A model generated the notes under the pieces. That model saw only the letters and a list, made by a program, of their open reading frames with translations, had not been told where the DNA came from and did not search any database. The position numbers and the translations under genes are program-made. From contig JAHEGH010000006.1 of the NCBI GenBank assembly GCA_024639825.1, forward strand, positions 1 to 64,000: DNA of 64,000 bases. The letters are read 5' to 3'. Within the stretch, counting starts at the first letter, position 1, and each line of letters starts with the position of its first letter. This DNA is from Gammaproteobacteria bacterium (GTDB lineage Bacteria > Pseudomonadota > Gammaproteobacteria > Steroidobacterales > Woeseiaceae). Of this stretch, positions 37,733 through 46,628 are shown piece by piece.

Positions 37733-37764
37733 AAGGGCGGACCTTAACGGGCCCGCCCTTTTTT
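37733..37764 (+). terminator. Rho-independent terminator of csp
   Basis: AAGGGCGG (37733-37740) pairs with CCGCCCTT (37753-37760), followed by a T run to 37764. The other strand lacks a T run after the hairpin, so it mainly serves the cold-shock gene and not nifJ. Confidence 0.85.
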
Positions 37765-37786
37765 ATTGCCTGCCCGATTCGCAGGA

Positions 37787-40700
37787 TTAACCAGCCTGCG
37801 CGAACTTGCCGGGATCCTGTTTCGAGAGGTGCACATAGGTCGCCCAGCGCCGGTCTACCATCTCCTGCGCCATCTGCATGAGTCGCTCGGCTTCTTCCGG
37901 ATTGGTCTTGGTCAGCACCTTGTAGCGATTCTCGTTGTAGGCGTATTCGCGCAAGGGAATCGTCGGCCGCGTCGAATCCAGCACAAAGGGTTTCTTGCCC
38001 GCTGCCCGCAGGGCCGGGTTGTAGCGCATCAAAGGCCAGTAACCACTCGCTGTCGCAAGCTGTTGCTGCCGCAAGCCATCCTTCAGATCGTAGCCGTGCG
38101 CAATGCAGTGGCTGTACGCGAGTATCAGTGACGGACCGTTGTACTCCTCCGCTTCGCGCATGGCCAGCAGGGTCTGTTGAGGATTTGCACCCATCGCCAC
38201 CTGCGCAACGTAGACGTTGCCACTGGAAATGGCCTGTAATGCCAGGTCTTTCTTGCCGATACGTTTGCCAGCCGATGCGAACTTGGCCGCGGCCCCCAGC
38301 GGTGTGGCTTTTGACATCTGCCCGCCCGTGTTCGAGTAGACCTCGGTATCCATTACCAGCACGTTAACGTTACGGCCGCTGGCGAGCACATGGTCAAGGC
38401 CGCCCGAACCAATGTCGTAGGCCCAGCCGTCGCCGCCGACAAGCCAGATGCTGCGCCTGATCAGGTGATCAACGATGGACAATAGTGCCGTCGCCTTCGG
38501 GTTTTCGTGGCGCGATGTCAGCTCCACCAGGCGCTTGCGCAATTGCCTTACACGACGGCGCTGCCTGCGGATTTCACTACCGACGCGCTGGCCTGAGTGG
38601 ACAATATGATCGGCGAGCTCGTGCCCGATGTCTTTCTTGAGTTCGGTGACAAGTTGCTTTGCCAGGGTCATGTGATGATCCGCGGCAATACGCATGCCGA
38701 GTCCGAACTCCGCATTGTCTTCGAATAGCGAGTTCGACCAGGCGGGGCCGCTACCTTCGGCGTTCTTCGCCCATGGCGTAGTCGGCAGGTTACCGCCATA
38801 GATGGACGAACAACCGGTCGCGTTGGCAACGAGCAGGCGCGGTCCGAACAATTGTGACAAAAGCTTGACGTAAGGGGTTTCGCCGCAGCCTGCGCATGCA
38901 CCCGAGAACTCAAACAGCGGCTGCAGGAACTGCGCGCCGCGCACTGACGAAAATTCAACGGTTGCACGGTCGTTGTAATCAATGGATTCAAAAAAGTCGA
39001 TGTCGTTCTTGGCCTGGCTTAACAGCGGAGCTTTGTCCGTCATGTTGATCGCACGAACTTCCGGATCCTCCGGACTGCGAACCGGGCATGCGCTGACGCA
39101 AAGGTTGCAGCCTGTGCAGTCCTCAACGTATACCTGCAGCGAATAGCGTGTTTCGGGGAACCCGCGCGCCGAAATTGGCGCAGAGAGGAACCCTTCGGGT
39201 GCTTGCTCGAGCGTTTTCTCGTGATAGAACTTTGCGCGAATAACACTGTGCGGGCACACGAACGCGCAGTTGCCGCACTGGATGCACAAGTCCGGCTCCC
39301 ACTGCGGCACAGAATCCGAGACGTTGCTCTTCTCGAACATCGACGTTGCGCTGGGATACGTGCCGTCGACGGGCATCTTGCTTACCGGCAGATCGTCACC
39401 ATGACCGCGCATCATTTGGGCAGTAACTTCACGAACGAAGGTTGGAGCATCCACCGGTACGACGTCGTCGAGCGGTCGTTCGCTGCTTGCCTTTTCGGGG
39501 ACCGATACTTCGTGGAGATGATCGAGCGCTGCATCGACCGCCGCAAAGTTCTTATCGACGATCGCTTGTCCCTTCGCATGGTAGGTCTTCTCGATCGCTT
39601 TCTTGATCTGTTGAATCGCCTCCTCGCGCGGCAATACGCCAGACAGGGCAAAGAAACAGGCCTGCATGATCGTGTTAATGCGCTTACCCATGCCTGCATC
39701 GCGTGCAACGCTGGCAGCGTCGATGACGTGCAGCTTGATCTTGCGATCGATGATGGTCTGTTGCACTGGCTGCGGTAGCTTGTCCCAAACCTCGTCAGGC
39801 CCGTACGGGCTGTCGAGCAGGAACACGGCACCTTCCGCTGCATCCTTGAGAATTTCGATCCTGTTGATCTGGTCGAACTTGTGGCAAGCGATGAAGTTTG
39901 CTGACTGGATCAGATAGGGCGAATGAATCGGCTCGGGACCGAAGCGCAGATGCGATACGGTACGTGAGCCCGATTTCTTCGAGTCGTAAACAAAATAGCC
40001 CTGGCAGTACAGATCCGTATTTTCGCCAATAATCTTGATGCTGTTCTTGTTAGCACCGACGGTACCGTCTGCGCCCAGACCAAAGAAGAGCGCGCGCGTG
40101 GCGTCGGTGCCCTCGATCTGGAATGACGGATCATACTCAAGACTCGTGTGCGTTACGTCGTCGTTAATTCCGAGCGTGAAGTGATTCTTCGGCTTGTCCT
40201 TCAGTAACTCGTCGAATACGCACTTGACCATCGCCGGCGTAAATTCTTTCGAGGACAGCCCGTAGCGACCACCGATTACGTGCGGCATCGTTTTCATCGT
40301 GCCCGCGATATTTGCCTCGGCGAGAGCGGTGATGATGTCCTGGTACAACGGCTCACCGCTCGCTCCGATTTCCTTCGTTCGGTCAAGCACGGCGATCGAC
40401 TTCGCCGTCTCCGGCAAAGCGGCCAACAGGTGCTCGCTGGAGAACGGACGGAACAGGCGGACATTGATCATGCCAATGCCTTTCTCGGGCAGCGCATCGA
40501 TCGTCTGCATCACTGTCTCGGCACCGGAACCCATCAGCACGATCACGCGTTCCGCCTTCGGGTCGCCGTAGTAGTCGAACAGCTTGTACTGCCGACCGGT
40601 TAACGTCGCGAAGCGATCCATCATGTCCTGCACAATGCCTGGCGTCGCAGCATAAAAGCTGTTGACGCTCTCGCGTCCCTGGAAATAGACGTCCGGATTC

Positions 40701-41356
40701 TGCGCCGTACCACGGATAAATGGATTATCCGGGTTCAGCGCGCGCTGACGATGCTCGTAGACGAGATGGTCGTCAATCATGACGCGCATCTCGTCCTCGG
40801 AAACGAGGTCAATCTTGCTGACCTCGTGCGAGGTGCGGAAGCCGTCAAAGAAATGAATGAACGGGACACGCGCTTTCAAGGTTGAAGCGTGACTGATCAA
40901 AGCCAGGTCCTGTGCCGCCTGCACGGATGCCGCCGCAAGCAAGCCAAACCCTGTCGTCCGCGCGGCCATCACATCCTGGTGGTCGCCGAAAATCGACAGC
41001 GCCTGGGCGGCGAGCGAACGCGAGGCTACATGAAACACCGTCGATGTCAGTTCGCCAGCGATCTTGTACATGTTCGGCAACATGAGCATGAGACCCTGCG
41101 ACGCTGTGAACGTCGTGGTCAGCGCGCCTGTTTGTAATGCGCCGTGCGCGGTACCAGCGGCTCCCGCCTCACTCTGCATTTCAATAATATCGGGAACCTG
41201 GCCCCAGAGGTTTTCCTTACCAAGGGCCGACCAGACGTCGGCGGATTCGGCCATCGCTGACGATGGAGTAATGGGGTAAATCGAGCAGATCTCACTAACC
41301 GCATACGCGACTCGCGCGACGGCTTCGTTACCCTCGAGTGCGCGTTTTTCGCTCAT
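37787..41356 (-). CDS. nifJ: Pyruvate:ferredoxin (flavodoxin) oxidoreductase
   Basis: Oxidises pyruvate to acetyl-CoA and reduces ferredoxin or flavodoxin; single-chain type of 1189 residues. The N-terminal pyrimidine-binding domain begins GNEAVARVAYAVSEICSIYP. A two-cluster ferredoxin domain (~685-770) has CIQCGNCAFVCP and CTGCNLCVSACP. The ThDP/third-cluster part has GACAGCGETPYVKLLSQLFG and GGDGWAYDIG. It is overlapped (ATGA) by an upstream flavin/Fe-S oxidoreductase, suggesting the pair links pyruvate, ferredoxin and NAD(P)H. It coexists with the aerobic PDH at 20-26 kb. Confidence 0.97.
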   Translation of the reverse strand: MSEKRALEGNEAVARVAYAVSEICSIYPITPSSAMAESADVWSALGKENLWGQVPDIIEMQSEAGAAGTAHGALQTGALTTTFTASQGLMLMLPNMYKIAGELTSTVFHVASRSLAAQALSIFGDHQDVMAARTTGFGLLAAASVQAAQDLALISHASTLKARVPFIHFFDGFRTSHEVSKIDLVSEDEMRVMIDDHLVYEHRQRALNPDNPFIRGTAQNPDVYFQGRESVNSFYAATPGIVQDMMDRFATLTGRQYKLFDYYGDPKAERVIVLMGSGAETVMQTIDALPEKGIGMINVRLFRPFSSEHLLAALPETAKSIAVLDRTKEIGASGEPLYQDIITALAEANIAGTMKTMPHVIGGRYGLSSKEFTPAMVKCVFDELLKDKPKNHFTLGINDDVTHTSLEYDPSFQIEGTDATRALFFGLGADGTVGANKNSIKIIGENTDLYCQGYFVYDSKKSGSRTVSHLRFGPEPIHSPYLIQSANFIACHKFDQINRIEILKDAAEGAVFLLDSPYGPDEVWDKLPQPVQQTIIDRKIKLHVIDAASVARDAGMGKRINTIMQACFFALSGVLPREEAIQQIKKAIEKTYHAKGQAIVDKNFAAVDAALDHLHEVSVPEKASSERPLDDVVPVDAPTFVREVTAQMMRGHGDDLPVSKMPVDGTYPSATSMFEKSNVSDSVPQWEPDLCIQCGNCAFVCPHSVIRAKFYHEKTLEQAPEGFLSAPISARGFPETRYSLQVYVEDCTGCNLCVSACPVRSPEDPEVRAINMTDKAPLLSQAKNDIDFFESIDYNDRATVEFSSVRGAQFLQPLFEFSGACAGCGETPYVKLLSQLFGPRLLVANATGCSSIYGGNLPTTPWAKNAEGSGPAWSNSLFEDNAEFGLGMRIAADHHMTLAKQLVTELKKDIGHELADHIVHSGQRVGSEIRRQRRRVRQLRKRLVELTSRHENPKATALLSIVDHLIRRSIWLVGGDGWAYDIGSGGLDHVLASGRNVNVLVMDTEVYSNTGGQMSKATPLGAAAKFASAGKRIGKKDLALQAISSGNVYVAQVAMGANPQQTLLAMREAEEYNGPSLILAYSHCIAHGYDLKDGLRQQQLATASGYWPLMRYNPALRAAGKKPFVLDSTRPTIPLREYAYNENRYKVLTKTNPEEAERLMQMAQEMVDRRWATYVHLSKQDPGKFAQAG

Positions 41357-42996
41357 GCCTGCGCCTCTGCAATGGCCGGCTCATCGATCATCTCGATGGC
41401 GTGACACGGACACTGCTCATAGCACACGGCGCATCCCGTGCACTTGTCGAAATCAAATTTGTATCGCTTGCCCGGGCCGAGCTTGATGATCGCGTCCTGC
41501 GGGCAGGCGCCGTAGCAGCCGTCGCATTCAAAGCAGTTACCACAGGACAGGCAACGTTTCGCTTCAAACAGCGCTTCTTCTGCGCTCAGGTTTTGCAGCA
41601 CTTCATCGAACCCCGTGCCGCGTCGCTCAATCGGGAGTCGCTCCTGCTCGATCTTGGGTGCATTGGTTCGATACCAAAGATGCAGTCGTTCATGCCCGAT
41701 CAAATCATGACGAGGGCCGCGAACGTATGTGGAGTCATGCAGAAACGCGTCAATATGACGCGCCGCATGCTTGCCGTGACCCACAGCAATCGTAACGGAC
41801 CGCTCACTAGGAACCATATCGCCACCGGCGAAGATACCGGTATGGCCCGTCATCATGTTGTCGTCGACGACGACCGTATGGTCCCACTCGAACTCGATAC
41901 CGGGTACCGATTCGAGAAACGCTGTATCGGTGTCCTGCCCCAGGGCAAGAATGAGTGAATCCGCTTCGAGTTCTTCAAACTTGCCCGTCGGTTGGGGCCG
42001 CCGATTCTCATCGAGTTCCATTACCTCGACTTTGAAGGTGGACTTGTCGATTTCCTTGATCGTTCGCAGCCAGTTGATTTTGACGCCCTCTTCCATCGCT
42101 TCGTCGGCTTCAAAGTCATGCGCTGGCATGGTGCTGCGGTCGCGACGATAGATGATCATCGTTTCTGCACCGAGACGCTTCGCGGTGCGCGCTGCATCCA
42201 TGGCTGTGTTGCCGCCACCATAAATAGCGACGCGGCGTCCAAGCTTGGGTGGATCGCCCTCATTCGCCTGGCTAAGGAAGGACACGGCGTCGAGAATCTT
42301 GCCTGCGTCTCGATTCGGTATGTCGATCTTCTTGCTGATGTGTGCGCCAACGGCAACAAATACAACGTCGAAGCCACCCTCTTCTTTCTCGGCCAGCACA
42401 TCGTCAACACGATGATTAAGTGTGATTTTGACACCGAAGTTCTCAATCCGTGCAATCTCAGCCTGCAGTTCGTCACGCGGCATGCGATACGCTGGAATGC
42501 CAAAATGGATCATGCCTCCGGCGACGGGCCCGGCTTCACGTATCTCGACTTCGTGTCCCATTTTCGTCAGGTGGTACGCGGCGGAAAGCCCACTGGGTCC
42601 GGCTCCCACGATCAGGATTTTGCTCCCCGACCTGGCATCCGGTTTCTCAAACTGCCAGCCTTTCTCAAGCGCAAGATCGCCCAGGAAACGTTCGACGGCA
42701 TGGATACTGACGGTACTGTCTGTATGGATGCGATTGCAGGAATCTTCGCAGGGGTGGTAACAGACCCGGCCATGAATGGACGGCATCGGATTGTTACGCA
42801 CCAGCTCGTGCCAGGCTGCTTCAAACTGACCGTCTTGCGCGAGCGCAAGCCAGGCCTGGATGTTCTCGCCAGCCGGACAGGCATCGTTGCAGGGTGGGAG
42901 GAAATCGACGTAATCGGGACGGCGAGTACGCAGCGCACCCGTACCTCGGCCGTGGCGCGTCAAATCCGCGCGTTGTGTCAGGTCTTTGGTATTCAT
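41353..42996 (-). CDS. GltD/NfnB-like FAD oxidoreductase with C-terminal 2[4Fe-4S] domain
   Basis: A 547-residue protein of the glutamate-synthase small-subunit superfamily. The N-terminal Fe-S region (CNDACPAGENIQAWL, GRVCYHPCEDSC) is followed by FAD motif IVGAGPSGLSAAYHL (~125) and NAD(P) motif IYGGGNTAMDAARTA. The C-terminal ferredoxin part (CLSCGNCFECDGCYGACP and CTGCAVCYEQCP) is not part of GltD itself. This is the architecture of NAD(P)H-ferredoxin type enzymes. Being coupled to nifJ, it probably exchanges electrons between ferredoxin and NAD(P)H. No gltB is nearby. Confidence 0.9.
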   Translation of the reverse strand: MNTKDLTQRADLTRHGRGTGALRTRRPDYVDFLPPCNDACPAGENIQAWLALAQDGQFEAAWHELVRNNPMPSIHGRVCYHPCEDSCNRIHTDSTVSIHAVERFLGDLALEKGWQFEKPDARSGSKILIVGAGPSGLSAAYHLTKMGHEVEIREAGPVAGGMIHFGIPAYRMPRDELQAEIARIENFGVKITLNHRVDDVLAEKEEGGFDVVFVAVGAHISKKIDIPNRDAGKILDAVSFLSQANEGDPPKLGRRVAIYGGGNTAMDAARTAKRLGAETMIIYRRDRSTMPAHDFEADEAMEEGVKINWLRTIKEIDKSTFKVEVMELDENRRPQPTGKFEELEADSLILALGQDTDTAFLESVPGIEFEWDHTVVVDDNMMTGHTGIFAGGDMVPSERSVTIAVGHGKHAARHIDAFLHDSTYVRGPRHDLIGHERLHLWYRTNAPKIEQERLPIERRGTGFDEVLQNLSAEEALFEAKRCLSCGNCFECDGCYGACPQDAIIKLGPGKRYKFDFDKCTGCAVCYEQCPCHAIEMIDEPAIAEAQA

Positions 42997-43057
42997 GATT
43001 GGAATTAATACTAGTCGCCGAGTTTCATCGCAACATCAGTACTATTACTATCTCAAT

Positions 43058-44464
43058 GTGACTTGCCGAACCTTGATTTTTCTGTGTTTTACGACTGCCG
43101 CCATGCTGTTCTCGCAAGGCGTAAAAGGTAACACCTGCAACGATTGTCATGTCGCCGAACGTACGGGTTTTGCACCGGCACACGGATTCGCCGCGGACAA
43201 TTGTACGCTGTGCCATGGTGGCGACAATCAGAGCCCGAGGCCGGACGAGGCGCATGTCGGCATGACAGGTTTTCCCGGCTTACTCGATAATGCGGCAAAG
43301 GCGTGTGGCTCCTGCCACGCCGACAAAGTCGCATCAGTTAGTGACAGCCTGATGAATACCGGCCACGGCATGGTCGATGTGACGCGACGCCTGGTTGATG
43401 GCAATGCTGGCAACCCAGCACAGGCGAATCTTCAGTCACTTGGCCACGGGCCGGCCGACTCGATGCTGCGAAAGCTCTGCGCGAGCTGCCACCTCGGACA
43501 GGAAAAAACCGAGCACGGTCTCGATCCGGTGAATGACCGCGGCGGCGGCTGTCTCGCATGTCATATCAACGCGTACCCTGAGAATGCCCACCCGGCGTTG
43601 AGCGCCAATGTTGCCGACGCACGTTGTTTCGGCTGCCACTCGCGGTCGGCACGTATTTCATTGAGCTATACGGGACTGGGCGAGATCGACGCGGCGACCG
43701 CCACAGAAAAGCAATCACGGTTACGCCTGTCTGACGGTCGTCATATAGAACGCAAACCGGCCGACGTGCACTTTACCTCCGGTATGGCATGCACCACATG
43801 TCACAAGGGGACGGATATCATGAGTGCCGCAGGTGATGCCTTGCACCAGCGAGAGGCCGTGGATGCCGCATGCAGCGACTGCCACGAGACGACGTTTGCG
43901 AAAACACGGGTACATGATCAGGACCACGTACGTCTCGAGTGCGCAACCTGCCACAGCCAGTGGGTACCTCAGTGTTTTGGCTGCCATATGGAATACGACG
44001 CCGATGGCACGCAATGGGATCACATCGAACAACGGGAAACGTCGGGGCGCTGGCATGAACAGCGAGCCGATTTTCGCAATGGCCTGGGTACGCTCGGTGT
44101 AACTGCCGAGGATCGTATCGCGCTGTTCACGCCCGGAATGATAATGACGCTCGCGCACCCGGACTGGGACGAAGAGAAGTTGGTTCGAGCGTTTGCCCCG
44201 ATCTCACCTCATACGATTGGGCCCGCCCGATCCTGTGAGTCCTGTCACCGCTCCAGTGATGCCCTGGGGCTAGGGAGCGGAAGTATTGAGCTACGCGACG
44301 GTGAAATTTTGTTCAGGCCCGACCAGCCGTTGCTGCAGGATGGATTACCCGCCGATGCATGGACAAACATCGATGGCAGCCTGGGCGGCATTGCTGCCCG
44401 GCCCGGGCAACGACCGCTCAACCAGGAGGAAATAAAAGCCGTGCTTGCCGCTCCCCTGGACTAG
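43058..44464 (+). CDS. Secreted 11-haem cytochrome c
   Basis: A periplasmic multihaem cytochrome with eleven CxxCH sites in 468 residues: CNDCH, CTLCH, CGSCH, CASCH, CLACH, CFGCH, CTTCH, CSDCH, CATCH, CFGCH and CESCH. GTG 43058 starts a signal peptide (TLIFLCFTTAAMLFSQGVKG); an in-frame ATG at 42986 would overlap the divergent gene and add ~24 odd residues (YYYY). The haem spacing does not obviously match NrfA, OmcA/MtrC or HAO. Its stop shares CTAG with the convergent rhodanese-like gene. A role with the neighbouring sulfur operon is inferred. Confidence 0.88.
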   Translation: MTCRTLIFLCFTTAAMLFSQGVKGNTCNDCHVAERTGFAPAHGFAADNCTLCHGGDNQSPRPDEAHVGMTGFPGLLDNAAKACGSCHADKVASVSDSLMNTGHGMVDVTRRLVDGNAGNPAQANLQSLGHGPADSMLRKLCASCHLGQEKTEHGLDPVNDRGGGCLACHINAYPENAHPALSANVADARCFGCHSRSARISLSYTGLGEIDAATATEKQSRLRLSDGRHIERKPADVHFTSGMACTTCHKGTDIMSAAGDALHQREAVDAACSDCHETTFAKTRVHDQDHVRLECATCHSQWVPQCFGCHMEYDADGTQWDHIEQRETSGRWHEQRADFRNGLGTLGVTAEDRIALFTPGMIMTLAHPDWDEEKLVRAFAPISPHTIGPARSCESCHRSSDALGLGSGSIELRDGEILFRPDQPLLQDGLPADAWTNIDGSLGGIAARPGQRPLNQEEIKAVLAAPLD

Positions 44465-45081
44465 CAGCCCTCTTCGGCCGGTGGGGGCAAATCCTCAAGC
44501 GCCTCGGTCGCCTCAAAGACGGGCGGGACGAAGGGTTCACTGCTGCGTTCGAGGGTCGCGGCATCCGACCGCTCACCGACGAAGTAGCAGGCGTAGGCGC
44601 GTTGCTCCGCAGTCTCAAGGCTCTCACCGTCCAGGGCTTCGGCGGAAATATCAGGATTTAGAATCTTCTCCTGCCAGGCGTTGTAGCCGCCCGTCAGCAG
44701 GTGGGCATTAATGCCCGAAAGTCGCAACATGACGGTCGCTTTTGCGGCATTCTCCGATCCGTTCGAATACACAACGATCTTACGATCCGTCGGCAGGGTG
44801 CTGATCACCGCGTCGGTCACCAGTTCGGCGAGCGGAATATTCTCGGCGTTGTCAATACTGCCTTTTTCAAAATCTGCAGGCATGCGGACGTCGACCAGTT
44901 TGAAATCGCCCCGCCCTTCGATCAACCAGGTCGCAAGTTCATGTGCGCTGACACGATCGTCCTGGCGCGCTGCAGCCTGTGCAACATCCGTCAGCGACAC
45001 ATTCGGTTTTGCGGACGGACCGCATGCCGCAACGGAAGCGACCGACAGGGACAGCAATGTGGCTTTAAGGGCTTTCTTCAT
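44461..45081 (-). CDS. Rhodanese-like lipoprotein lacking the catalytic cysteine
   Basis: A 206-residue lipoprotein (lipobox VASVAAC, Cys ~20) with one rhodanese domain (~45-140: LVDVRMPADFEKGSIDNAENIP, LLTGGYNAW). In the active-site loop the expected cysteine is serine: VVYSNGSENAAKA where active enzymes have YC..G.R. It is thus unlikely to be a sulfurtransferase and may bind sulfur species or a partner. A proline/glutamate-rich tail ends in Cys. ATG 45081 overlaps the end of the nrfD-like gene by 17 bases, making it the last gene of the sulfur operon. Confidence 0.85.
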   Translation of the reverse strand: MKKALKATLLSLSVASVAACGPSAKPNVSLTDVAQAAARQDDRVSAHELATWLIEGRGDFKLVDVRMPADFEKGSIDNAENIPLAELVTDAVISTLPTDRKIVVYSNGSENAAKATVMLRLSGINAHLLTGGYNAWQEKILNPDISAEALDGESLETAEQRAYACYFVGERSDAATLERSSEPFVPPVFEATEALEDLPPPAEEGC

Positions 45082-46072
45082 GCAAACGCTCCAGCAATTC
45101 TGAATTATATTGAGTGTCGTAGTTCGTCCAGCTACTTTCCTGACCTGCATCGAGCATGATCTGTCGTAGCGCGTACCCGCCGATAAGTACCAGCACGGGC
45201 GCCAAAACTGCCAACGACCTGTTCACGCCCGTTATCTCGAGCACTTCGATCAGCGCCGGAACCAGCAAACCGACTCCCACGAACAGGACCCAGAATACCA
45301 AGGTATAGGGTCCACCTAAAACACTTTGTAGCGCCTCGATCTGCTGGCCAGAGCCGGTGGAGAGGTTAACAAGGAACAATGCGACCAGTGCAATCTCAGC
45401 GACGATCAGCGCGAGATCGATGCGTGTGAACAGCTCTTTCTCACTGTGCTGCCTTGCAATCAGTGCAACCAGTGCCGCAGCAGTCGACATGCCGGACACC
45501 AGGAACAGTGGCCCGAGCACGCCTGAATTCCAGAAGGGCCTCGCACCGAATGCACTGAGCAGGATGCCAGTGTATATGCCCAGCGCGATGGCGAACGGGA
45601 TTGCGGCCATCGCAATCTCATGGCGGTAGCGTTCACAGGTATCCAGAATAGTCCGTCCAATGGCGAATCTGTCAACAAAGCCGGCGAAAAAACCATAACC
45701 ACTTCTAAACGTTGACAGAATTTGCATGATCGATATCGGGTAAATCACGATCAGGATCCAGGCACCCCAGGACATCGGTGACGTGATCTGGAACGATGTA
45801 TAAAAACGGTAGACAAACAGCTTGTGCTCGAGGTCGAGGAACAAGGTAGTCATTCCCGCCGACAAGACGATCGGCGCAAGTAGCGCCAGCCGCCGGGCTG
45901 CGAATGGGGCTTCCTCGTCGCGATGCATCACCGTCATCAGCGCCGCAAAAATCATTACACCAGCAGTCAATCCGCCGAGGAACAGGTACATCGCCACTTC
46001 CCAGGTCCAGATATGCAGACTCGGGTCGATCAGTTCGTTGCCCCTGGCCGTGACGAGAAGTTCTTCTTTCAT
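45065..46072 (-). CDS. NrfD/PsrC-like membrane quinol subunit
   Basis: A 335-residue integral membrane protein with eight to nine helices, of the NrfD/PsrC family (WTWEVAMYLFLGGLTAGVMIFAAL near the start is typical). It has no haem ligand pattern and is expected to bind quinol and pass electrons to the Fe-S subunit encoded 13 bases upstream. It forms the membrane anchor of a PsrABC-like complex. Confidence 0.92.
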   Translation of the reverse strand: MKEELLVTARGNELIDPSLHIWTWEVAMYLFLGGLTAGVMIFAALMTVMHRDEEAPFAARRLALLAPIVLSAGMTTLFLDLEHKLFVYRFYTSFQITSPMSWGAWILIVIYPISIMQILSTFRSGYGFFAGFVDRFAIGRTILDTCERYRHEIAMAAIPFAIALGIYTGILLSAFGARPFWNSGVLGPLFLVSGMSTAAALVALIARQHSEKELFTRIDLALIVAEIALVALFLVNLSTGSGQQIEALQSVLGGPYTLVFWVLFVGVGLLVPALIEVLEITGVNRSLAVLAPVLVLIGGYALRQIMLDAGQESSWTNYDTQYNSELLERLHEESP

Positions 46073-46085
46073 CGCTTCGTCGCTT

Positions 46086-46628
46086 CTAGATCAGGTAATA
46101 AACATTGGGCTCATTGCCCGTTTCAGGATTGAGCACTTTGTGCTCACGTGTCTTCAGCAGCTTGCTGACTTCGCTGTTCGGATCATCGAGAGAACCGAAA
46201 TGCATGCACCCTGTCGGGCACGTTGATACACAAGCCGGGTCCAGCCCCTTCTCGACGCGATGGTGACAGAATGTGCACTTGTCGATGTAGCCGTCCGGGT
46301 GCATCACGAGGCGCGCATCGTAGGGACATGCCGCGATACAGGCTTTACACCCGGTGCACTTCTCAGGCTCGACGAGCACGATGTTCGTGTCGTTCCAAAG
46401 ATGGCTCGCTCCTGTCGGGCACAGCGTTACGCAGGTCGGATTCGAGCAATGGTTGCAGCGCTCGGAGCGAAACTCGGTTTTCAGATCCGGATAGGTACCG
46501 CTTGTGGCTTCGACGACCCAGTCACGATTCAGTCCTTCGGGTACATGGTTCTCGGTCTTGCAGGCGACCACGCAATCGCCGCAACCAATGCAGGTGCGCG
46601 TGTCGATGACCATGGCGAAGCGCGTCAT
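46086..46628 (-). CDS. PsrB/DmsB-like four-cluster ferredoxin subunit
   Basis: Electron-transfer subunit, 180 residues, with the four 4Fe-4S motifs of DMSO-reductase family B subunits: CIGCGDCVVACKTEN, CNHCSNPTCVTLCP, CTGCKACIAACPYDAR and CTFCHHRVEKGLDPACVSTCP. It lacks its own Tat signal and would travel with the catalytic subunit. ATGA overlap with the molybdoenzyme gene and 13 bases to the membrane-subunit gene mark a three-subunit enzyme operon. Confidence 0.95.
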   Translation of the reverse strand: MTRFAMVIDTRTCIGCGDCVVACKTENHVPEGLNRDWVVEATSGTYPDLKTEFRSERCNHCSNPTCVTLCPTGASHLWNDTNIVLVEPEKCTGCKACIAACPYDARLVMHPDGYIDKCTFCHHRVEKGLDPACVSTCPTGCMHFGSLDDPNSEVSKLLKTREHKVLNPETGNEPNVYYLI

